Shown piece by piece: positions 47,640-58,527 of a DNA stretch of 64,000 nucleotides; position 1 is the stretch's first letter, and the number at the start of each line of letters is the position of its first letter. Source of the stretch: Cryptomeria japonica (Eukaryota; Streptophyta; Pinopsida; Cupressales; Cupressaceae); the NCBI RefSeq assembly GCF_030272615.1, contig NC_081414.1, forward strand, positions 659,968,438-660,032,437, given 5' to 3'. The translations under genes and the position numbers were made by a program. The notes beneath the pieces were generated by a model that was not told the DNA's origin, did not search any database, and worked only from the letters and a program-made list of their open reading frames with translations.

Positions 47640-49190
47640 TAGTTTCCATATGACTGCAAGTTCTTCTTCCTGCATTCATACTCTCTATGACCAAATCCAT
47701 TACATCTTTGACATATAAAATTATTATATGCAGGAAAAACACTGTTTGTTCCTAGACCTCTTTTTGCATTTATCTGCCCTATGGCCATAATATTTGCAAG
47801 AGAATCAATAACTGGTAAAGAATGGCATATGACTTACAAATTTATTCTACCATGCATGAGGAGATCTTACCGGTTTAGTATCTCCATTTCCGTGTCTTCA
47901 GGGGTGGATCTTGGATTGTCCATGCTCTATAGTTCTTACATCTAATCCCTTATTTTCCCATATATGCTTTGTCTTGTGGGAAACAACATTTCTTTTGTCT
48001 TCCATGTTGTTTTCTTCTCAAGTTCTTTCTACCAGTGAGGCAATCTTCCATCAACTTTCCTTTTCCTCTAGGATCTGCATTATTCCTTCCTGCATCACCA
48101 GTCTTCTTTAGCTTTAAGTCTTCACCAGTTGTGGTTAGATCAACCTTCTCCTAGGGAGTATTCTAGACAATGAAGGTTTGTCCCTTGTTATTTGTATTAG
48201 AGGAGAAAAATAGAATGTATTTGTGGGGGACATTCTTATTGGTGGAGCATTCACTAACATCACAACCTAAGGCTCTGATATCCTTGGAGTGTTTTTTCTC
48301 TTTCAACATCTTGTCTAAGGAATCACTGTTGCCATCAAACTGGATCCTCACCTTGAGCTCATCTTGACACTTCTCAAGGTCTTTTTGGAGATTCTCCATT
48401 TCTCCTTCTATCTGCTAATACTCTTTATCCTTGGCCTCTAGCTCAGACTCTAGATCTTTACACCTACATTCCTTTGTGTCTTCTTGTTGAGTCTTCAACT
48501 TTGAGATACATTTCTTAGATTCTTCAAGGCATCTAATCAATCAATTTTGTTCCACAACCGCAACATTCTTGAACAACTTGTATTCATTCCTCACTTTACT
48601 AAGTTCTTCAAGTGCACTTACAGGTTCACCTTCAAGATCAACTTCTTCTTCATCTTCTTCTTCACCTTCACTATCACTTCCAAACACATCTTGCCGATAG
48701 GAATGATCTGCATGATCACTCTCAAATGTGTACCTCTCATCTTTTGTCTCTTGAGCCATTAAGAGGTGAGTTTTCTCTTCATCATTTCTGTTGCTACTAA
48801 TAGATCTATCTTCATCTACAGACCTATGTGACTCATATCTTTTCTTTCTCTCACAAACTGATTCTAAAGTGCTAGGCTCAATTTCATAGAGCTTCTTCAA
48901 TCTATCCCATAGTCTTTTTGCCGATTTGCATCTATCCACCTATGATGAAACATCACCAGATAGTCCACTAAGCATAGCATTCATGGCTTCAACATTGCAT
49001 TCATTTCTCCTTCCTACTTTAGTACCGGTCTAGAGAGACCATTTACAACCAACATCCATAAATCATACCCTAGAGAGGATAGGTAGACTTCCATCCTACA
49101 GCTCCAAACAAAAAAGTTTGAACCATCAAACACCAGAGTAGGGCGTGACACTAAATAGACTATTGTGTTCAAATACCAAAATCTACCCAA
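47640..49190 (-). pseudogene. TE7 gag (UBN2 type) with zinc knuckles
   Basis: The minus strand starts with PTLVFDGSNFFVWSCRMEVY, the N-terminal signature of copia UBN2 gag. After a break or small deletion it continues AMLSGLSGDVSS and CKSAKRLWDRLKKLYEIE. An acidic segment follows (GSDSEGEEEDEEEVDLEG), then a coiled coil (ENLQKDLEKCQDELKVRI), the motif SLDKMLKEKK...ALG shared with TE1, and two knuckles. One is intact, CQRCNGFGHREYECR at about 47672-47713, and one is degraded, CKYYGHRADKC. Stops and frameshifts occur in the N-terminal part and after the coiled coil. Confidence 0.8.
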
Positions 49191-49220
49191 GCTAGAGAAA
49201 TATTTTCAACTGATAACCTA

Positions 49221-49233
49221 GGCTCTGATACCA
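49221..49233 (-). other. TE7 primer-binding site
   Basis: The reverse complement is TGGTATCAGAGCC, the tRNA-Met type complement. Confidence 0.9.
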
Positions 49234-49235
49234 AT

Positions 49236-52001
49236 TTTTGAATGCAATATCTGACTAAGAGGGGGGGTGAATCAATGGTTTCCAAACTTTAACCTTTTAA
49301 TCCTAAGTGTGTGGGTGCTGGTTAAAAGATCTAACACTAAGTAAACATATTGGTGAGATACGAGGATGACACAAATGCAACTACACACAAAAGAAACATC
49401 ACATAACACCATATGTACGAGGAAAACCCAACATGGGAAAAACCTTAGTAAGAAATGCTGCTAGAGTCTACTGTTCCAATCGAGCCTCACAATAAACACT
49501 CTAGTTACAACATTTAGGGAATCATCACTACTTTTGGGGCACCAACCCAAGGAGCACCAACCCTTGCACTGAGCTCCAACTCAATAATCTACAATGTACA
49601 TTATCAAATACAAAAGTAATAATTTGATTACAAGTGAATCTTAGCACCACAACATACACTTCACCCTGCCGGTTTCACTTCTCCACTGCCTTACCAGTTG
49701 AATCCTCCTCTTCCTTTTGTTACTTTGCCTTTGTTGTGTTCTCAATCAGTTTTATGTCCTCTCCTATCTTCTTCTTCTCATATTCTCTATCTGCTCACAT
49801 TCACCTACAGCTGTGAATACACCAGTTTAGACTCTACCGGTTTTCTGTCTCTACAACTGGACCAGTTCCCTATTCTCTCTATCTCTTCTCCTTCTACTCT
49901 GCTTATGGTCTGTTGGCTTTCTTCCAACACTCAATCTCCACCACTTCACTCAACAAATTTCCTACTAGTTCTACCACCACCGGTTGTCTTCACTAATGCA
50001 CACTTGGAGTTTTACTGGTTAAACCCTTGTTAAACCTTCTGATTGGTTCTGTCTCTTCTACACTCAGTTGCTTGAGTGTTTAGCTATCAAATAACCTAAC
50101 TGATCAATCCTTTTCTTGCACATGCATCTCACTTGATTGACATCATCAATCATCATCTGTCTTTGATCAACATATATATAATCAAGCGTTCCCATCAAAA
50201 CGTGAGTTTAAACTTTGGTGCGCTAGGGTTTCCACCACACACTGAATCCACATCAAATCTATTCTTTGATCATCGTGACATATCATATCCAATTATATAT
50301 CTTCTCCTTGATTGATTATATGCAGCTCATCAATCAAAACTACCATTATCTTCACCTTCCAATGCAAGTCTTCTATTTTCATCCGTTTGTAGCATGATTT
50401 TCGGCTTTGTGTCTTGTCAATCACCATGCGTGGTGTAGTTTTCTTCACTCACTTTGATCTTCTATATTAGTCTGTCCTAGATCTCTACTGTTTTCTTGAT
50501 CTCAAGTCGCAAACCTCTACTATCATCCCTCAAGCTTCACAATCGCCATTAAATGCTAGACCAACTGCTAACTACCTCACTGATAGATACTTCACCAACC
50601 TCTGAATGCTTGCCACTTTAACTCCACATGGAATATATGTTGGTATTCATCATCTTAGACCTCTATGTCAATTCAAACAAGATCACTGACCAAACACTTA
50701 ATCGGTGCACACCTACCAGTCATCTGACCCTACTGGTACATCTCATCTTACCGGTTGACCTTCTTGCCATAGCCTTCTCTTTCTTGCTGGTGTATCACAT
50801 TCAAGATCACTGACCAAACACTTAATCGGTGCACACCTACCAGTCATCTGAACCTACTGGTACATCTCATCTTACCGATTGACCTTCTTGCCATAGCCTT
50901 CTCTTTCTTGCTGGTGTATCACATTTTCCTATCATCAACCTCATTGACTATTAGTAGATATCCATGGTGAGTCATCATGTACCTTACCATCTAAATAGGA
51001 CCACTCCACTTTGCCTCTTGGTCCTTTGTTTTATACTGGTAACCACCTTGTTTACCGGTTGACATGTTTCTGCCTTCATAACGATAATGTGCATAATGTC
51101 TTCATGCTATCAATCTCCAACTGTTGTGCATATGTGGCAATGCCTTTCTCCATTTGCAAATCGGTAACACCATGCTTGCAGCTACAAAGCCTCATCTTCA
51201 TTTGACTGGTTCTCCTCTCAACCGGTTTTCCAAGGTGGTAAACTCATCATCTCAACTCTTCCTTCTCTGTCCTGGTAGCACATCTTGAATTCACATGCTG
51301 ATCTGGTGTACATCTCAGATCTCTACCGCTGGAGGCTTCCTCATCTTCCACTTGGTCATCTGGTCTATGCATCCAATCACCTTTCTTTTCTTACTCTGAC
51401 TATCTTATCTCAGAAAGTCATGATGTATTCCATGTATGTTGTGGGATAAGAAAGGAATTACCACTTACCGGTGGGAATACTAGATAGTTGCACTTCAACT
51501 GCCAAACACCAGTGGAGGAGGATCTTTGTCACCTGCCAGTAATAATGTGACTTCACTGAGGAGAGGATACATCTTCAACTTGACATATGTCCCAGTAGAT
51601 TTTTCATATGTCATCTTTGCTCACTGAGGCAACACACTCTTCGTCAATCCTTCACTTATCCTGTGATAAGATCCTCATTCAATGGGAGTCTTGCTAGTTG
51701 ACACATACTAGCATACTGGTTGCATTGTTGACCCTTCATTAGTTCATATTGCAACAAACTTTACCAGTCACAATCTTGCCAGTTCATATCACTCATCGGT
51801 CTCTTCTCTCCCAAGCTTGATCAGTATAAACTGTCCACTCTACCAGTTGATAGTATTGACAGCTATATCGGTGAACACCAAAGACACCACAATGCTGGTT
51901 GACATCAATGATAACATGTCAACTATTTTCTCATACCGGTTGTGTTGCTATACCTGTAGCATGATATACCAATTGACATCAATGACAACACAATGCCAAC
52001 A
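49236..52001 (-). repeat. TE7 5' LTR
   Basis: The reverse complement starts TGTTGGCATTGTGTTGTC. The inner end is fixed by the primer site. The outer end is followed by TE6 LTR sequence. Confidence 0.9.
50679..50926. repeat. 124-bp tandem duplication in TE7 5' LTR
   Basis: The unit beginning AAGATCACTGACCAAACACT is repeated at 50679 and 50803. The 3' LTR has only one copy, so the duplication is later than the insertion. Confidence 0.9.
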
Positions 52002-52268
52002 GAGTGACCTTTTTTGTAAACACCATATAACTAGTTATATTATATTGAGAGTTAACCCTCTCCATGGTTTTTCCCATTTGGGTTTTCCACATATAAAAAT
52101 CTGGTGTCTTTCTTTTGATTATGTTTTATGTTTACTATGCATATGTTGTTTTAGGTTAATGAGATTATTTGCTAATGTTTAAATATCTGGAAATTTTCAT
52201 TTACTATGGGAATACTGATTCAGCCCCCCCCCCCCTCTTAGTATTTTGATCCATTTAACCATCCAACA
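52002..52268 (+). repeat. TE6 3' LTR, second part
   Basis: It contains the GGTTTTTCCC motif (52066-52088) and the C-rich stem-loop (AATACTGA 52211-52218, TTAGTATT 52238-52245), and ends ATCCAACA. Confidence 0.85.
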
Positions 52269-52740
52269 TACAACATGTTCTTTAGCTTGAAAACAACATC
52301 CAGATCATATGATAACTTGAATCCTTTTGGTTGTTCAATGTATACTTCTTCCTTTAATTCTCCATTGAAACATTCTGACTTTACATCCATTTGATAGACT
52401 TTGAAATCCTTATATGCTGCAAAAGCTAAGAACATCCTAATAACCTTCATTCTAGCAACAAGAGCATAGGTTTCTTTAAAATCAATGTCTTCAACTTATG
52501 TGTAACCTTTTCATACCAACCTTTCTTTATTTCTTACAACTTGACCATCTTCGTCTAACATATTTCGAAATACCCACTTTGTTCCAATAACATTTTTATC
52601 TGCAAGTCTAGGTACCAGTTCCCAAGTCTGTTTTTTCTCAGTGTGATCTAGCTCTTCCTTCATAGCTTTCATCCAATTCTGATCTTTGCAGGCTTCTTCA
52701 ATTTTCTTAGGTTCGGTCTTAGAAAGTAAACACAAAAGAA
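52269..52740 (-). pseudogene. TE8 reverse transcriptase, N-terminal part
   Basis: The frame contains [51 protein letters not shown] (first catalytic aspartate in MDVKS) and [13 protein letters not shown]. It ends VVFKLKNMLY at the TE6 junction. The YVDD box would follow beyond it. A stop and a frameshift occur between 52440 and 52511. The family is copia RT. Confidence 0.9.
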
Positions 52741-53690
52741 CTTATTCTTCAACAACTTTTCTTCTTGTAATGACTAATCTCTTTTTTATCTCCTATGATT
52801 TGATTCTTAGAATGATTTTTCTACACATACCTAGGGGTATTTTATATAGTTGCCGGAGCAACCTATTTTTCTTTCTACTTCTCTTCATCTTTGTTATTCT
52901 CTTTTCCTTCATTAGATTCATACTCTACTTGAATAACAATTTTTTTTGAAATATTATCAACTTCCTTTACATTTGCACTCTCAACAATTTTGTTTATCTC
53001 TTGTTGTAACATTTGTACACTTTTCTTTTTTGTAGAATAACCAAGAAATATGCCATCATCTACTCTTCTATCAAACTTTCCAAGGTTTTCTTCATCTCTC
53101 TGGATATAGCAAGTACTTCCAAAAACTTTAAAATATTTCACAGATGGGATCCTTCCATGTCATAGTTCATATGATGTCATCCCAAATTTCTTTCTAAATA
53201 AGACTCTGTTAAGGGTATGCACAGTAGTGTGTATAGCTTCTCTCCAGTAAATTTTGGGTAGGTTTTCTTCCTTGATTATAGTTCTTGCCACCTCTTGAAT
53301 AGTCCTTAAACCTTTTAGACTCCTTGTTCCAGTCGAGCCACAAGGTTTGTGTGTATAAGTTCCAACAATCCAGTAGAAGATTGTTCCTTTCCTCTGAATT
53401 TTCTTTTTGTCTACTTTCCTACTTGATATTCTTTGCAAATACTATTATTCAATGTAGTCAATCTTGGTAAATATCTCATATCTTTTATCATACTAATCTT
53501 CACCAAATTGTCAAAATTGATATGACACATCCTCTAGCACCAAAGCCAACTCTCATTGATCTGTGATAACAAGCAATGCCCTATAGAAACTTCCAATTGA
53601 TATGTGTTTCCACCAACCTTTCTACCCGCAATAATAACATTTCCAGATCTCATAGTCACCATCCTGAAAGACAATATTGTAACCATTTTT
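52741..53690 (-). pseudogene. TE8 integrase region (deleted core)
   Basis: Frames show the end of the pre-integrase segment, then THKPCGSTGTRSLKG corresponding to the first-aspartate region. This runs directly into IQEVARTIIKEENLPKIYWR and VHTLNRVLFRKKFG. The middle of the core, with the second aspartate and the glutamate, is missing. The deletion is about 130 residues by comparison with TE12. Next comes FKVFGSTCYIQRDEENLGKF and an acidic Lys/Glu tail leading to RT. Confidence 0.75.
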
Positions 53691-54094
53691 ACACATCTAT
53701 CCAACACTCAAAATATTATGATGCAATACTTTTACATAGTAAACATTATCAGTGTTATGATTTCCATCAAATATAATAGAACTAATTCCAACAATTTGAG
53801 TAGTCCGATCATCTCTAAATCTAATAGAACCACCATCATATTTTTCAAGCTTTACAAACTTAATTTTGTCACCAGTCATATGATTTGAACATCCACTATC
53901 AATAACCATTCATTTCTATCTCTCCCAACATGCAATGTTGAAGTAATAGTCTCAACAATCATAGAGTTATTAGATTTAGGTCCATCTTTCTCTACCATGA
54001 ATAAAAAATCAACATCCTCATAATGTGAATCATCATAAGAAATACTAGCATCATCTCTTACATAGTAGGCTTTCTTATTGAACTTTCCTTTATT
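53691..54094 (-). pseudogene. TE8 protease
   Basis: The frame VIDSGCSNHMTGDKIKFVKL carries the intact copia protease site D-S-G and continues to NVYYVKVLHHNILSVG. The upstream acidic spacer (YDDSHYEDVDFLFMVEKDG) is in another frame, joined by a frameshift at about 53890 within the phrase NEW-VIDSG. TE9 separates it from the knuckle of gag. Confidence 0.88.
54090..54094. repeat. Target-site duplication of TE9, left copy (TTATT)
   Basis: TTATT here and at 55074-55078 flank TE9. Confidence 0.9.
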
Positions 54095-55073
54095 TGTTGG
54101 CATTTTGCACTCATTTGACTATTTTTGACAACCTTTATCATTGATTTCAAATGGGGATTAGTGGAGAGAAAAATACTTATTCAGAGAAGATCATTTGCTC
54201 TGGGGGAGCACATCTTTTTGGAAACTTTTTGGACTTTAGTTTTTGGATTTTTCTCATGAGTGTTTCCATCAATGCCAAAGAGGGAGATTGTTGGCATTCT
54301 ACACTCTTATGAGAATAGTTGATGTTGTCATTGATGACAACCATCTGGAAATCATCTGGCATTCATCTGGCAGGCCACAGGCTATTATTGGCACCAGAAA
54401 TAGAATTCTACATACACCGACAGGCACTTCACCGACAACGACAACAATGCATAGTGGTACCCCAGCTGATAGGGAATAAACTTTTTTTTATTGTATTTTA
54501 ATGTAATTATCTTTTGTAAAGCCGACATGGTACATTGTAAAAGACTCATATATGTATGAGATCTTGTAAGTCAAATGTATGAGTGAATGAATGTAAGGTA
54601 TAGAGGAGAGAACAAATTTTGTATAAGGATTTGGTTATAGACTGAGCTTAAACTGGTATTGAACCTGGCATAGTTGATGTTGATTTGAAGCAGTACATTG
54701 TATTGGATTTGATAATCCACTTTTGTAGTCAGTGTGACTCTTATTGAGAAGTGAGCTCTAGGCACTTGGCCTTCCTGCATGTGTAGGCCGCTCATTGTAA
54801 GTAATATTTAGTCATTGGCTAGTGAGTGAATATTGTGGGTCACAAATCCCACTGAGGTTTTTCCAACATCGAGTTTCCTCGTTAAATATCTTGTATTATG
54901 GTGTGTTCTCTATGTTGTCTCTATTATTCTCATTTACTGCATTAATTCTTATTTACCGGTACACTATTTTGAGATGCAAAGTTCTTAATAAGTTTAAATA
55001 TTCTGCTAACCGGTTAGACACTGATTCACCCCCCCCCCTCTCAGTGTCTTTGGGATTGTCATTAATCCTAACA
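54095..55073 (+). mobile_element. TE9: internally deleted element of the TE1 family
   Basis: It begins with about 25 bases of LTR start (TGTTGGCATTTTGCACTC). It then passes straight into 3' untranslated sequence like TE1's (5930-6120), a purine tract (54277-54288) and a 785-bp 3' LTR (54289-55073) ending CCTAACA. A perfect TTATT duplication flanks it. Most of the 5' LTR and all internal genes are missing, yet both outer ends are present. Either the deletion happened after insertion or a deleted copy was inserted. Confidence 0.85.
54289..55073 (+). repeat. TE9 3' LTR
   Basis: It starts TGTTGGCATTCTACACTC. It has the inverted repeat GTTGTCAT/ATGACAAC (54324-54341), the CTCATA/TATGAG repeat (54545-54560) and the C-rich stem-loop (GACACTGA 55017-55024, TCAGTGTC 55041-55048). 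Confidence 0.9.
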
Positions 55074-55078
55074 TTATT
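55074..55078. repeat. Target-site duplication of TE9, right copy (TTATT)
   Basis: Identical to 54090-54094. Confidence 0.9.
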
Positions 55079-55900
55079 ATCCTTTAACTTTTGTTTTGAT
55101 CCTCTTTTTAGATATCTAGATGCATAATGACCAATCTTTCCACATTTAAAACATTTAAGGGGTAACATGCCTTTATACTTGTCAATTCCTCTTTTCAATT
55201 TTCTTACAAAGTTTTCTTCCATTTCATTTAGGCTCTCATCATTTGAATCTTCATCTGCAGCTTTTGATGCTTTAAAAGCCAATTCTAATTTGCTTTGTCT
55301 CTACCAAATTTTCTCATCTGAAATGTAGTCAAGGTGCCCAACAACTATTCTCTAGTGAATTTTATTGGATCATAGGTATCCTCAATAGTTGATATCATGT
55401 CACTATAACTCTCTGGTAAGGTTCTCATGATCTTATGTATTATATATTTCTCATCCAAAACACCACCAAGATCTTTGATATCATTCACATGACTACCAAC
55501 CTTCTAAAAATAGCTTGCAACACCTTCACCTTCTTCCATTCTCAAGTTATCATAAGTGCCTTTAGCAGTCTGCATCTTGGATAGCTTGACTCTTTCATTT
55601 CCTTCCTAAATATTTTTCAACCTTTCCCAAACTTCATAAGCAGTATCTAAAGGAACAACCTTCACCAATTCAGTTTTAGATAAAGCACTAAAGATATCAT
55701 ACCTTGCTCACTCATTTTCTTCATAAGCTTCAATCTCAACTGGTGTAGTAGGACCATTAGCTAGTGTTGAATACTTAGTCTCCACATCCTTCTAGGTCTT
55801 GTAACTTAGAGAAATCAAATATCCTCGCATATTTACTTTCTAGAAACTATAGTCACATCCTTGAAAGGTAAGGATAGTCAATTTGTGTGCCAGCAGTTAG
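55079..55900 (-). pseudogene. TE8 gag (UBN2 type)
   Basis: The minus-strand frames contain AYEVWERLKNI, YDNLRMEEGEGVASYF, LDEKYIIHKIMRTLPESY, MISTIEDTYDPIKFT and the knuckle CFKCGKIGHYASRYLKRG, in which the last Cys is Tyr. This order is that of copia UBN2 gag followed by a CCHC knuckle. In-frame stops are frequent. The protein continues past TE9 at 54094. The start codon is not clear. Confidence 0.85.
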
Positions 55901-55921
55901 TCTTACTTTCTAGGAACGAAA

Positions 55922-55933
55922 GCTTTGATATCA
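55922..55933 (-). other. TE8 primer-binding site (degenerate)
   Basis: The reverse complement is TGATATCAAAGC, a changed form of TGGTATCAGAGC. Confidence 0.75.
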
Positions 55934-55935
55934 AT

Positions 55936-57009
55936 TGTTGAATGTTCCAGATAACTAAGAGGGGGGTGAATTAGTTATCCAATACAACTTGTTTTTTTCA
56001 TAGAAATAGATTTGGCAAATATAGATTTTATATTACACAACCATAAATAGATAATATCATGAAATGAACACTCACAAGAGACACCAGATATGACATGGAA
56101 AACCCAAGAAGAGAAAAACCACGATGAATGTTAGTTCTCAATATAAAAATACTTGTTAGGGTGACACCAGTTAAGGTAATTTTTACAAGATGGCTCATTG
56201 CCAAATTTTTTCACTATAGTTGGGCTCACTACCCAGCTAAAACTACCAAAAAATGGAGGGCTCACTACCTAGAGGAAGAAAGAAAGAATCCACCACAAGA
56301 GGCAACCCTGCCACTCTACTGCAATGCTAGAAGAAACCTTAGGCTCACTTCCATCAGTACCAAACAACATCAACAAACAACCACACTGATCAACAACTTC
56401 TCAGTGCCATAGATAGATCTTCCTTTTACAATCAACTTCCCTTTTTTAAACCTTCATCTTGATTTGTTTCATTACAAGTGATATTTATATATACCGATCT
56501 CCAAAATATATCATTCAAGTCAGCCAAAGGAGATAATAAAATATAATTCAAAAATAGGTCTCCACTAAGCATTCCTGTGGTGGAAAGGAATAAAAAGTAG
56601 ACTGTACCACAACACAACAACATGTTACCAAACACCACAAATACCAGACCAAAATATAGAATATCTGGGGACAATTCATACCAAGAAACATCATGATCAA
56701 AAACACATTTCTGGAGCACAACAACAAGTGTCAAGATAAAATAACATATACACATGTATGAATATTATAATCTAAAATGCACAACAAGAAACCATGAAAT
56801 GTAAAGCAATCTAGACCTCTAAAAATCTTGAATATTCTAATTATTACACAGACTTCCAGTGCACCAAAATTATCATACTGCCAATACATGATTCTACATT
56901 ATACATACCTATCTTTCATTGTCTGCAACACAACATACATACCTATCTTCCACATCAATCTAGACTACCAAATTTACATCAATGACAACATAGACAAGTA
57001 ATTCTAACA
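55936..57009 (-). repeat. TE8 5' LTR
   Basis: The reverse complement starts TGTTAGAATTACTTG and ends CATTCAACA. It has the GGTTTTTC motif (56097-56120) and the C-rich stem-loop with 8-bp arms ATAACTAA (55951-55958) and TTAGTTAT (55971-55978). Confidence 0.8.
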
Positions 57010-57700
57010 ACTTAATGTCTAAACTTATTACAATTATAACATTGACCATTAAATGACTGAGATCTAATCTAACTTTTACATTCACTAGCCCTATGTCCAA
57101 ACTTATTACATGAAAAATAATGGCCATTGAAAATTGATGAGTACCTGGTTTGAGCAAGAGGGGTATTTATAAAATTCTTCTTGTTCTGGACCTGATTGAA
57201 ACCATGTTGATCATCACTATTGTTCATCAATTCACCTTATACCTTTTCCTTTCCTTTTTCTTATTTTATTGGAACTTTAAAACTTTCACCTTCATCAAAA
57301 CCAAGTCTGCCTTTATCTGTGTTCTATTTCTGAGCACTCAGCATCACATCAAGCACTTCACTACCACCTTTAAGCTTCAATCCTTTATCAATCTTCTCTT
57401 TTGCATCCCTCAATTCCTTTTTCAGCATAGCCACTTCCTTTCTAGGTCTAGTACATTCTTTAGTCTTGTCATTTAGCTTTATTTCTAGATCTTCCATAGT
57501 CTTTCTTCCTTCATCAAGTAACTTTCTCAATTAGGTAATATTTTTTTCTTCTTTCTTCTTTCATCCATATCTACCAGAGATTATCTTAGTTCTCCTTCCA
57601 TATTGATAACAACTTCAAAATCTAACACATTCAAATCCATATTCTCTTCTTCAAACATAGTGTTCAAATCTCAGATCTACCTTAGTGGTTAAATTGTTTC
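57010..57700 (-). pseudogene. TE10 ORF1: coiled coil and knuckles
   Basis: The minus strand reads through RKLLDEGRKTMEDLEIKL and VAMLKKELRDAKEKIDKGL (coiled coil), then SEVLDVMLSAQK...GRLGF, the motif shared with TE1, TE6 and TE7. It reaches a knuckle CNKFGHRASEC with FSC before it, then CYNCNKFRH, where TE8 interrupts. Stops are at about 57110, 57320 and 57533. Role as for TE1 ORF1. Confidence 0.7.
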
Positions 57701-57712
57701 TTCAGAAACTAA

Positions 57713-57724
57713 GCTCTAATACCA
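57713..57724 (-). other. TE10 primer-binding site
   Basis: The reverse complement is TGGTATTAGAGC, one base from the tRNA-Met type. Confidence 0.85.
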
Positions 57725-57726
57725 AT

Positions 57727-58261
57727 TGTTGAATACTACCCAATTGGTGAGATGGGGAGTGAATCAACATCTACTAAAAATTTGATCAAATTTAACTTCT
57801 TAATTTATCTTACATTTCATCAATAATATGTATTAGATCAAAAACCCAAATTGGGAAAAACCATAGTGAGAATGAAACTCATAAAATATACAAAACTAAT
57901 TATAGAGTTTAGGCCAAAGTTTGAAGAGCTCTCTTCTTTGGATGATGACTCACACCCAAAGGCACACAATAATAGGGCAAGATACATTAATTACTTGCAC
58001 ACACTGAAGATCAATTCTTTAGGGAAAGAAACAATTCTTTTAATACTATAATATCAATAAGGTTGAGTTGTAGAAAAAGTATCTACGGAAATGATGCTAT
58101 TAGTTCACAATTTAGTACACATCAGAAAACATCTTCATCACTAATCTATCATACATCTAGACTTTTTCACACTTCACAATGACTTTGCACAATATCCTCT
58201 ACATGCTAATTCATCTACAAAATGAATATAACCTTTATATACTATTTGCAGCCTCAATAAC
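57727..58261 (-). repeat. TE10 5' LTR (outer end uncertain)
   Basis: The inner end, whose reverse complement is GTATTCAACA, abuts the primer site. The GGTTTTTCCC motif is at 57841-57864. It may extend as far as 58527. Confidence 0.55.
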
Positions 58262-58527
58262 TGTTGGCAAGAGACACTATACTGGTAGATATTTGTGCAT
58301 TAGAAATCCTTTTGGGTTGTCATTGATGGAAATTAGTTCAAAAATTCTATCTGGTATATGCAGATTTGTTGTATCGGAAGTTTGGGAAGTCTTGATATTA
58401 ATTTATGCTTAACTCTGGGAGGTGGAATACAGAGAATGGATACATTGTGCAAATCTCTATTTTGGTTGCATAGTTTTGGTTGCGGTGAAAGAGTTAGATG
58501 TGATGGTAAGATGAAAGAATAAGTATC
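58262..58527. other. Unassigned stretch with LTR-like start
   Basis: TGTTGGCAAGAGAC at 58262 and TTGTCATTGATGGAAATTAG at 58318 resemble the start of a TE1-type LTR in plus orientation. No matching end, purine tract or duplication was found. It may be part of TE10's LTR. Confidence 0.3.

Larger units (their letters stand above)
43335..52001 (-). mobile_element. TE7: gag-only copia element with 2.7-kb LTRs
   Basis: Minus-strand element of 8667 bp with LTRs at 49236-52001 (5') and 43335-46038 (3'), a tRNA-Met primer site, a purine tract and a single gag gene between them. No protease, integrase or RT is seen in the 3.2-kb interior, so it is of the kind called TR-GAG. Flanks GAGCC (43330-43334) and GAGTG (52002-52006) agree at three of five bases, so the target duplication is degraded or absent. 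The LTRs have diverged, with different internal tandem repeats, which suggests an old insertion. Confidence 0.85.
39020..52268 (+). mobile_element. TE6: non-autonomous copia-like element related to TE1, split by TE7
   Basis: Own sequence is 39020-43334 and 52002-52268. It has ORF1 (coiled coil plus four knuckles), ORF2 of the TE1 type, a purine tract and a 3' LTR that TE7 interrupts. The 5' LTR and primer site lie left of TE5, outside the window. It is inserted in the RT of TE8: the minus-strand RT reads up to VVFKLKNMLY and is cut at 52268. The flanking TACAA at 52269-52273 is its expected duplication. No enzyme domain is seen. Confidence 0.8.
52269..57009 (-). mobile_element. TE8: copia element with pol, split by TE6 and TE9
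   Basis: On the minus strand: 5' LTR (57009-55936), primer site, UBN2-type gag with one knuckle (cut by TE9), protease, integrase with an internal deletion, and the first part of RT, where TE6 cuts it. The remainder lies left of TE6 and outside the window. The LTR starts TGTTAGAATTACTTG and ends CATTCAACA. All frames have stops. It is inserted in the knuckle region of TE10. Confidence 0.82.
57010..58261 (-). mobile_element. TE10: TE1-like element, 5' end only
   Basis: On the minus strand it shows an LTR of which only the inner end (57727) is certain, a primer site, a coiled-coil ORF and two tandem knuckles, the second cut by TE8 at 57009. As in TE1 and TE6 the coiled coil starts close to the primer site with no UBN2 domain. 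The outer LTR limit is unclear; sequence like a plus-strand LTR start begins at 58262. Confidence 0.65.
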
